NCBI RefSeq assembly: GCF_003605385.1
Contig: NZ_QYTV02000003.1
Span: 310,001-374,000, forward strand
DNA from: Siminovitchia acidinfaciens
GTDB taxonomy: Bacteria; Bacillota; Bacilli; Bacillales; Bacillaceae_C
Direction: 5' to 3'
DNA length: 64,000 nt
Part shown: piece after piece, positions 57,887-64,000 of the stretch
How positions within the stretch are numbered: the first letter of the stretch is position 1
Layout of the letters: each line of letters starts with the position of its first letter
The notes under the pieces: generated by a model
Database searches by the model: none
Seen by the model: the letters and a program-made list of their open reading frames with translations, nothing else
What the model was told of the DNA's origin: nothing
Program-made: the position numbers and the translations under genes

Positions 57887-58780
57887 ATGCGAGTAGGAAT
57901 AATCGGCGGCGGCTCCTTAGGATTGCTTTTTGGTGCATATCTTGGGAAAAGCCACGAAATTACAATATTTACAAGACGTGAAGAACAAGCGCAGGAATTG
58001 AACGAAAAAGGAATTAGACTCCAATTTCAGGGGCCGGAAGATAGAGTGATAAAAGTTAAAGCAGAGCCTATAGGCAACGGAATGTCTGACCTGGATATTA
58101 TCTTCATTGCTGTAAAACAATATGATCTTCCGAATTTAAAGCCTTTCTTACTGACGATTCCAGCGAATATTCCACTATGTTTCATCCAAAATGGGATGGG
58201 GCATCTTGAAATGTTAAATTCACTCCCGCACGCATCGATTTTCACTGCCACTGTGGAACACGGTGCCAAGAGGGGCAATGACTGGACTGTTTCGCATAAT
58301 GGAATAGGTCGGACAAATGTGGCTGTATATAAAGGAAGCTTACATTTGGAGGATGAATTTCCGCAAGCATTGGACCCGGCCTTCCCAATTTGTTTCCATA
58401 AGGATTATCAGAGCATTTTAATGAATAAGCTGATTGCTAACGCGTTGATCAATCCACTGACGGTAATTTTTTGTGTAAAAAATGGCCGCCTTGTTGAAAA
58501 TCCGTATTATTACGAGATTTTGAAATTAATGTTTGAAGAAATTTACACTGTTTTCCCATTAGACGATAAAGAGTCAATTTTTAACAGCATCGTTGGTATT
58601 TGTGAAAATACTAAAAACAATACTTCGTCAATGTTAAAAGATATCCAGGATGGCAGAAAAACTGAAATAGATGCCATATTGGGTTACATCTTGAAAGTTG
58701 CAGAAAGAAAAGGGAGAAAGCTTACTACGGTTCAGATGGTATATGTCATGGTCAAAGGAATTGAACAGGAAAGGAGATGA
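57887..58780 (+). CDS. panE: 2-dehydropantoate 2-reductase
   Basis: Reduces ketopantoate to pantoate with NADPH, in pantothenate/CoA synthesis. 297 residues, with Rossmann motif GIIGGGSLGLLFGAYLG, KQYDLPNL active-site region and QNGMGHLE. ATG after GTAGGGTGATC. B. subtilis orthologue ylbQ. Confidence 0.92.
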   Translation: MRVGIIGGGSLGLLFGAYLGKSHEITIFTRREEQAQELNEKGIRLQFQGPEDRVIKVKAEPIGNGMSDLDIIFIAVKQYDLPNLKPFLLTIPANIPLCFIQNGMGHLEMLNSLPHASIFTATVEHGAKRGNDWTVSHNGIGRTNVAVYKGSLHLEDEFPQALDPAFPICFHKDYQSILMNKLIANALINPLTVIFCVKNGRLVENPYYYEILKLMFEEIYTVFPLDDKESIFNSIVGICENTKNNTSSMLKDIQDGRKTEIDAILGYILKVAERKGRKLTTVQMVYVMVKGIEQERR

Positions 58781-58790
58781 GCTAATCAAG

Positions 58791-59186
58791 GTGGGAACTC
58801 TTTTTTCATCGGCGGCGGCTGTATTCATAACACTGCCGATTCTTTTCTATATATTGATATTTACTCTCGTCAAACAATTAACAAGGAATCATCGAAAAGC
58901 GCTTAATGCTGCCATATACATGACTACATTCGTATTGATCGCCTCGGTGCATTTTTTAATCATGACCATATGGGAAAGCTCCTATCTATTTATTATTATT
59001 TTATTTATGCTTGTAACGGCAGTTTTTTTTACCTTTTTGCACTGGAAAACAAGGGAGGAGATCATATACAGGAAAGTATTTGCAGGTTATCTAAGGCTAA
59101 ACTTTCTTATGTTCTCTTTCTTTTATATCGGGTTGCTTTTATTTGGCATCATAGCAAGAGCAAAAAACTTGATCTTTAGTGTCTAG
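58791..59186 (+). CDS. DUF3397 family membrane protein
   Basis: A 131-residue protein with four membrane segments (about 5-27, 38-58, 62-82, 101-122), consistent with DUF3397, found beside panE and bshC in Bacilli. The start is unclear: GTG 58791 is 14 nt from AAGGAG, while an ATC codon at 58785 has ideal spacing. The TAG stop lies within the repeat end GTGTCTAGCATGGCGCC. Confidence 0.72.
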   Translation: MGTLFSSAAAVFITLPILFYILIFTLVKQLTRNHRKALNAAIYMTTFVLIASVHFLIMTIWESSYLFIIILFMLVTAVFFTFLHWKTREEIIYRKVFAGYLRLNFLMFSFFYIGLLLFGIIARAKNLIFSV

Positions 59187-59212
59187 CATGGCGCCTCTAA
59201 GCAGGAAAATGT
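59181..59212. repeat. Repeat end fragment after the DUF3397 gene
   Basis: GTGTCTAGCATGGCGCC then TCTAAGCAGGAAAATG: the TGTCTAGC end of the repeat family followed by a few related bases, with no further unit. It holds the DUF3397 stop codon. Confidence 0.6.
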
Positions 59213-59276
59213 CTTTTCCTTATATAGTTTGCTATACTTCTTTTGATTGACACAGTAAGAGAAAGGAAGTACATAG

Positions 59277-60905
59277 ATGGAATTGGAAAACGCTGCCGCA
59301 TTGGCAACAAACCGCTTCGCTTCACTTTACGTTGAAGATATGGAATCCGTAAAAGATTTCTTTCAATATAATATAAAAAATGAATCAGTTTTCCGGCAGC
59401 GATACGAAGATTTAATGAAGCGCGATTTTAACCGGGATGGCGTTGCTGAGTGCATCGAAAATTATATGGGCAATCTCCCGCAATCAGACGCTGTTAAATT
59501 CTCTATAGAGAAATTTCGCAATCCGCATTCGGCTGTGGTAATCGGAGGTCAGCAAGCGGGATTGTTGACAGGGCCTTTATATACAATACATAAAATCATT
59601 TCAATAATAAAATTGGCTGAGCAGCAGGAAAAGGAATTGGGCCGGCCCATCGTACCTGTTTTTTGGATTGCAGGCGAAGACCACGATTATTTAGAGATCA
59701 ATCATATATTTGCCCCGCAGAACGAGCACATAAAAAAGAAGAGTTATAATGAAGCTTTTGTGGGGAAAATGATGGCTTCACATCTTGTGTTCAATAAAGA
59801 GAAGATGTTTGCATGGGTACACGAAATCTTTTCATGTTTTGGTGACCGTTCACATACGAAAGAAATGCTTACTGTCGTTGATGAAGCAATCTCAAAGACA
59901 AGCACTTTCACTGAATTTTTTTCATATTTGATCATGTATTTCTTCAAAGATTATGGCTTGCTTCTCATTGATTCGGCAGATCCGAAGCTTCGCCAGCTTG
60001 AAAAGCCTTTTTTCTCCAGACTTATCAATGACAGGCAAATCATAACTGAATCCGTGCTTGCCCAGCAGGAAAAGAAACAAAGCATGGGCTTCTCCAATGC
60101 AATTGAAATGGATGAGTATGCGGCAAATGTTTTTTATTATCATGGTAACGAGCGAGAACTGCTGGAGTTTGATCCTATAGAAAAAGTATTTGTCAGCAAA
60201 ACAAATGAATTGCGTGTTACCGACGAGGAGCTCGGCGACTTACTTGAATTAAATCCTGATCGTTTTAGCAATAATGTTGTCACAAGACCTCTTATGCAAG
60301 AATGGCTGTTTCCCACCTTGGCATTTATTGCCGGTCCAGGAGAAATCGCATACTGGGGAGAACTGCTGCCCGCATTTCAGGCTATGGAAACCCAAATGCC
60401 GCCTATTGTACCAAGGCTGAATATCACATTTCTTGATAAAACGACAGAACGTTACATGGATGACTTGAACTTGTCTATTAATTCCGTATTGGAAAGAGGA
60501 ACGACTGAAGAAAGAAACCGATTTTTGGCCTCTATTAAAAATAAGAGATTCGAGTCAGTTCTACTAGAAACGAAAAACGAATTGGTCAGCCGGTATGACA
60601 AAATCATTGAGAATCTAGAAGAAATCGACCGAGGGCATGTTCGGCTTGCGGAGACAAATTTGAAAAAACAAATCAAGCAGTTGGAATTCTTGCAAAAAAG
60701 AGTGGAAGACAGCATAACTAAAAAACATGAGGCTACTTTGCAAAAATTTCAACACATCGAACAGATCATTAAACCTGATGGGCAGCCCCAGGAAAGAATA
60801 TGGAACACATTTTATTATCTGAATGAATACGGGCAGAATTTTATCGATGAACTGTTGAACTTGCAGTATGAATTTGACGGTAGACATAAAATTATAAGGG
60901 TATAA
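59277..60905 (+). CDS. bshC: Putative cysteine ligase BshC, bacillithiol synthesis
   Basis: Adds cysteine to GlcN-malate in the last step of bacillithiol synthesis. 542 residues, usual size; conserved parts are GGQQAGLLTGPLYT, FWIAGEDHDYLEINH and FPTLAFIAGPGEIAYW, with a C-terminal coiled coil (about 425-505). ATG after GAAAGGAAG. Located just before mraZ, as yllA in B. subtilis. Confidence 0.95.
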   Translation: MELENAAALATNRFASLYVEDMESVKDFFQYNIKNESVFRQRYEDLMKRDFNRDGVAECIENYMGNLPQSDAVKFSIEKFRNPHSAVVIGGQQAGLLTGPLYTIHKIISIIKLAEQQEKELGRPIVPVFWIAGEDHDYLEINHIFAPQNEHIKKKSYNEAFVGKMMASHLVFNKEKMFAWVHEIFSCFGDRSHTKEMLTVVDEAISKTSTFTEFFSYLIMYFFKDYGLLLIDSADPKLRQLEKPFFSRLINDRQIITESVLAQQEKKQSMGFSNAIEMDEYAANVFYYHGNERELLEFDPIEKVFVSKTNELRVTDEELGDLLELNPDRFSNNVVTRPLMQEWLFPTLAFIAGPGEIAYWGELLPAFQAMETQMPPIVPRLNITFLDKTTERYMDDLNLSINSVLERGTTEERNRFLASIKNKRFESVLLETKNELVSRYDKIIENLEEIDRGHVRLAETNLKKQIKQLEFLQKRVEDSITKKHEATLQKFQHIEQIIKPDGQPQERIWNTFYYLNEYGQNFIDELLNLQYEFDGRHKIIRV

Positions 60906-60910
60906 ATGGA

Positions 60911-60945
60911 AATGAGCCGCTTCTTAGGGAGCAGGCTTTTTTTTT
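60911..60945 (+). terminator. Probable terminator of bshC
   Basis: An imperfect stem (AGCCGCT with AGCAGGCT) is followed by nine T. Confidence 0.6.
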
Positions 60946-60990
60946 ATCGAAAATAAAGGATAAAAAGCTTGGGAAATAACATAAAAAAGA

Positions 60991-61038
60991 GTGGTGGCAA
61001 GTGGGGGATTGTGGTACAGTAATTATAGAAAGTGGGGG
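60991..61038 (+). promoter_or_regulatory. MraZ-binding boxes before mraZ
   Basis: GTGG repeats lie at 60991, 61001 and 61011, exactly 10 bp apart, with a further GTGGGGG at 61032. MraZ is known in other bacteria to bind such direct repeats before its own gene. The division-cluster promoter probably overlaps them (TGGTACAGT at 61012-61020 could be an extended -10). Confidence 0.7.
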
Positions 61039-61046
61039 CAAAGGTC

Positions 61047-61478
61047 ATGTTTATGGGTGAATACCAGCATAACATTGATACAAAAGGCCGTTTGATCGTG
61101 CCTGCCAAATATAGAGAACACCTCGGGGAATCATTTGTTATCACCCGTGGATTGGATCAATGTTTATTTGGTTACCCATTGGATGAATGGAAACAAATTG
61201 AGGAAAAGTTAAAAGCCCTCCCACTGACTAAGAAAGATGCACGTGCCTTTACCCGGTTTTTTTTCTCGGGTGCCGTGGAATGTGAATTGGACAAGCAAGG
61301 CAGGGTCAACTTGCCTGCGTCGCTTCTTGGCTATGCAAAACTGGAAAAAGAATGTGTCATATTAGGTGTATCCAGTCGTTTTGAGATTTGGAGCAAGGAT
61401 TTATGGGAAGACTATTTCTCAGCATCTGAAGAATCTTTTGCTGAAATTGCCGAGAATATGATCGACTTTGATATTTGA
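61047..61478 (+). CDS. mraZ: Transcriptional regulator MraZ
   Basis: A 143-residue protein of two AbrB-like domains ([21 protein letters not shown] trimmed here to [20 protein letters not shown], and [17 protein letters not shown]). It controls the dcw cluster and possibly has other targets. I start at ATG 61047, as in B. subtilis; an in-frame GTG or TTG start upstream lies in the RBS zone. Confidence 0.95.
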   Translation: MFMGEYQHNIDTKGRLIVPAKYREHLGESFVITRGLDQCLFGYPLDEWKQIEEKLKALPLTKKDARAFTRFFFSGAVECELDKQGRVNLPASLLGYAKLEKECVILGVSSRFEIWSKDLWEDYFSASEESFAEIAENMIDFDI

Positions 61479-61525
61479 ACAACGCTCCGACTTTCGTTTA
61501 ATGATTTGGATGGTGAAGTGAAAAA

Positions 61526-62458
61526 ATGTTTTCCCACACGACGGTTTTATTAAAAGAGACAGTTGATGGATTAGATATTAAGCCAAACGGTACATATGTC
61601 GATTGCACCTTGGGTGGAGCAGGCCACAGTGCGTACTTGTTGTCACAATTAACGAGTGGCGGAAGGCTGATTGCCTTTGACCAGGATGAGACTGCCATTC
61701 ATAATGCTGAAAAAAAGCTGGCAGATTACAAAGAGCAATTGATATTAGTAAAAAGCAACTTTAAATATTTGGCTGATGAATTGGATAAGTTGGGTATTGC
61801 TCAGGTTGACGGGATTCTTTACGACCTTGGAGTATCATCTCCGCAGTTGGATACTCCTGAACGGGGGTTCAGCTACCATCATGATGCCCCCTTGGATATG
61901 AGAATGGATTTGGATGGCGAGATTTCTGCTTATGACGTGGTGAATGAATGGGCTTATGAGGATTTGGTAAGGATTTTCTTTCGGTACGGGGAAGAAAAGT
62001 TTTCTAAGCAAGTAGCAAGGAATATCGAGTCGACCAGGAAAAATAAGCCAATAGAGACGACAAATGAGCTTGTGGATCTTATCAAGCAAAGTATTCCGGC
62101 ACCTGCAAGAAGAAAAGGGGGCCATCCAGCCAAGCGGATTTTTCAAGCCATACGAATAGCAGTCAATGATGAATTGAAAGCTTTTGAAGATTCATTGAAG
62201 CAGGCCATCGGCCTATTGAATCCAGGAGGAAGAATCAGTGTCATTACATTCCATTCTCTGGAAGACCGTATTTGTAAGCATGTTTTTAAAGATGCGAGTG
62301 AAGGTCCGGACCTTCCTCCGGGTTTACCAATAATTCCGGAAGAATACAAGCCTGTTCTCAAATTGGTCAATAGAAAACCGATTATTCCATCGGAAGCTGA
62401 ATTGGAATCCAATAACCGCTCAAGGTCGGCGAAATTACGAATAGCAGAAAAACTATAG
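61526..62458 (+). CDS. rsmH: 16S rRNA (cytosine-1402-N4)-methyltransferase
   Basis: 310 residues, MraW family. SAM motif [14 protein letters not shown], then [39 protein letters not shown] and [13 protein letters not shown] with GGTGAAG upstream. Second gene of the cluster, 47 nt after mraZ. Confidence 0.96.
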   Translation: MFSHTTVLLKETVDGLDIKPNGTYVDCTLGGAGHSAYLLSQLTSGGRLIAFDQDETAIHNAEKKLADYKEQLILVKSNFKYLADELDKLGIAQVDGILYDLGVSSPQLDTPERGFSYHHDAPLDMRMDLDGEISAYDVVNEWAYEDLVRIFFRYGEEKFSKQVARNIESTRKNKPIETTNELVDLIKQSIPAPARRKGGHPAKRIFQAIRIAVNDELKAFEDSLKQAIGLLNPGGRISVITFHSLEDRICKHVFKDASEGPDLPPGLPIIPEEYKPVLKLVNRKPIIPSEAELESNNRSRSAKLRIAEKL

Positions 62459-62495
62459 AGAATAGAAAAAATTTAGTAGGAATGGGGGAGAGACA

Positions 62496-62852
62496 ATGAG
62501 TAATTTGGCTCGCCAACTTCAGCAGAACAATAGTGTTCAGCAGCAGGAAGTTCAAATAACTAAAGTTCAGCGACATGCTAAAGTAAGTCCTGGAGAAAAA
62601 ATATTGTATTTATTGCTGACCGCATTTATAATTTTTATGGCAGTAAAAATTGTTACAGTGCAGGCAGCAGTATATGAAGTTAATAAAGAGGTCCAAGAAA
62701 TAGAAAGAACGATACAAAAACACGAAAAGATAAATGCCGACCTGTCGATGCAAGTTGATGAACTCAGCAGATATGAGCGGGTTTGGAAGAAAGCCAAAGA
62801 GCTCGGACTGAATTTAAACGAGAATAATGTTAAGGTTGTTGAGAATAGATGA
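62496..62852 (+). CDS. ftsL: Cell division protein FtsL
   Basis: A 118-residue bitopic protein: cytosolic tail, one membrane segment (about 37-57), then a heptad-rich external coiled coil. Part of the FtsL-DivIC-DivIB divisome subcomplex. ATG after GGGGGAG. Its TGA overlaps the pbpB ATG (ATGA). Confidence 0.93.
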   Translation: MSNLARQLQQNNSVQQQEVQITKVQRHAKVSPGEKILYLLLTAFIIFMAVKIVTVQAAVYEVNKEVQEIERTIQKHEKINADLSMQVDELSRYERVWKKAKELGLNLNENNVKVVENR

Positions 62853-64000
62853 ATGTTCAAAAAAAAAATAGAAATATAGGAGCAGCGCTGTTATTTTTTA
62901 TATTCGGGCTGCTCTTTTTTGTCTTGGCAGTTCGTTTTTTTACAATCCAATACACTGGTGAAGTGAAAGGCCAGGCTCTCGCCGCAAAAGCCGCACAAAT
63001 GTATTTACGCACAGATGTAATTAAAGCAAAGAGGGGAACCATTTACGACCGCGAAGGGGAAGTTATTGCTGAGGATTCCGCATCTTATACACTTGTCGCA
63101 GTTTTGGATGGGGCATTGACAGCCGATCCAGAGCACCCGAACCATGTCGTGGATCCCCGGAAAACGGCTGCAGAGCTTTCTGAACACATTTCACTTAGTG
63201 AACAGGAAATTTATGATCTGTTGACAAAAGATGGGCGGAAGCAGGTTGAGTTTGGTCCCGCGGGCCGTGATCTTTCCCACCGGACAAAAGAAGAAATTGA
63301 AAAGTTGGAGCTCCCAGGGATCGGCTTCATAAAGGATACAAAGCGTTTCTATCCCAACGGCGTTTTTGCCTCCCATTTGATTGGCTATGCCCAAAGAGAG
63401 CAGTCTGATGGGAAGCCGTCTGAAATTGTGGGCAAAGCCGGATTGGAAAAAAGCTATAATGAAATGCTTATCGGTAAGGATGGGTCATTACAATATAAAG
63501 GAGATTTTTGGAACTATATTCTTCCGAATTCCAAAAAACAGGTCAAGGAGCCAAAAGACGGCAAGGATATTTATTTGACGATTGATAAAAAAATCCAGAC
63601 GTTTTTGGAAGATGCAATGAATAAAGTGGATCAGGACTATTCACCAAGCAGGATATTTGCAATTGTTGCGGATCCGAAAACGGGGGCGATTCTAGGTATG
63701 GGACAGCGCCCCACCTATCATCCTGTGACCCGCGAAGGAATTGAGAAAACATGGCATAACGAAGTGGTCGAAAGCTCTTTTGAGCCTGGTTCAACAATGA
63801 AGATCTTTTCTTTGGCCGCAGCCGTTGAAGAAGGAGTTTTCAATCCAAACACCAAGTTTCCATCTGGTAAGTATTATTTAGACAAGAAACAGCCACCGAT
63901 AAAAGACCATAACCAGGGAGCCGGTTGGGGGGACATTACATACTTGGAAGGTGTGCAACGCTCTTCAAACGTCGGATTTGCCTATCTTTTGGAAAAGATG
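62849..64000 (+). CDS. pbpB: Penicillin-binding protein 2B, division transpeptidase, 3' end missing
   Basis: Septal class B PBP that cross-links peptidoglycan with FtsW. The first 384 residues are present: short tail, membrane segment (about 11-33), dimerisation/pedestal part (KRGTIYDREGEVIAED), and the transpeptidase domain with SxxK nucleophile Ser315 in EPGSTMK. The window ends before the SxN and KTG motifs. Start overlaps ftsL by 4 nt. Confidence 0.95.
   Translation, partial: MNVQKKNRNIGAALLFFIFGLLFFVLAVRFFTIQYTGEVKGQALAAKAAQMYLRTDVIKAKRGTIYDREGEVIAEDSASYTLVAVLDGALTADPEHPNHVVDPRKTAAELSEHISLSEQEIYDLLTKDGRKQVEFGPAGRDLSHRTKEEIEKLELPGIGFIKDTKRFYPNGVFASHLIGYAQREQSDGKPSEIVGKAGLEKSYNEMLIGKDGSLQYKGDFWNYILPNSKKQVKEPKDGKDIYLTIDKKIQTFLEDAMNKVDQDYSPSRIFAIVADPKTGAILGMGQRPTYHPVTREGIEKTWHNEVVESSFEPGSTMKIFSLAAAVEEGVFNPNTKFPSGKYYLDKKQPPIKDHNQGAGWGDITYLEGVQRSSNVGFAYLLEKM

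Overview
The window reads as a contiguous piece of chromosome from a member of the Bacillaceae (low-GC Firmicutes), related to but distinct from Bacillus subtilis. Gene order follows the B. subtilis ykq-ykr-pdh-ykt-yla-cta-ylb-yll-dcw stretch almost gene for gene. RBSs are strong AGGAGG-type and TTG/GTG starts are frequent. Sporulation genes (ylbJ, the rsfA family, ytvI), the bacillithiol gene bshC and an SR1/SR1P locus also fit. There is no plasmid, phage, CRISPR or intact IS signature, and no rRNA or tRNA gene.

Layout. 1-5.6 kb: the end of ktrC; rnjA-rpoY (RNase J1 and RNA polymerase epsilon) on the minus strand; a possible 23-residue cationic peptide gene; a HAD phosphatase; peptide deformylase; lipoprotein YkyA. 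5.7-7.2 kb: a broken aprX-like subtilase and about 1 kb of apparent non-coding debris. 7.2-12.3 kb: the pyruvate dehydrogenase operon pdhABCD. 12.4-17.6 kb: a membrane protein, a polysaccharide deacetylase lipoprotein, the dual-function SR1 RNA, a nitronate monooxygenase-like gene, yktA, a YkzI-like gene, an inositol monophosphatase gene and ylaF. 18-24 kb: typA, ylaH, ylaI, ylaJ, phoH, ylaL and ylaN. 24.3-39.3 kb: ftsW, pycA and the cytochrome caa3 oxidase block (ctaA; ctaB-C-D-E-F; ctaG; ctaM), then ytvI. 39.4-51.8 kb: yugN-like, ylbB-ylbG, a stalk-domain protein, rsmD-coaD, ylbJ, ylbK, tmcAL, a Gly/Tyr/His-rich small protein, ylbN-rpmF. 52.5-59.2 kb: enoyl-CoA hydratase, ylbO, DUF4064, ylbP, a biotin carrier, an acyl-CoA carboxyltransferase, panE, DUF3397. 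59.3-64 kb: bshC and the start of the division/cell-wall cluster mraZ-rsmH-ftsL-pbpB, with pbpB cut by the window end.

The genes join central metabolism (PDH and pyruvate carboxylase both draw on pyruvate), respiration (heme A synthesis, caa3 oxidase and assembly factors), RNA metabolism (RNase J1, the RicF part of the RNase Y specificity complex, SR1), translation (TypA, deformylase, L32, RsmD, RsmH, TmcAL), sporulation and cell division.

The most unusual feature is a family of dispersed, structured intergenic repeats, in about 15 places. I see two related classes. One is a hairpin class of roughly 125-160 bp with long imperfect inverted arms. The other is a class of roughly 160-290 bp (called the 'E element' here) that always lies upstream of a plus-strand gene. 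They share end sequences, on one side TGTCTAGCT and on the other AGCGCTTTTCTA or its reverse complement. At seven genes (ktrC, suhB, ylbG, ylbO, the biotin carrier, the carboxyltransferase and DUF3397) the stop codon lies in or directly against a repeat end, and none of the seven has its own obvious terminator there. I do not recognise this family, and it is the best candidate here for something undescribed.
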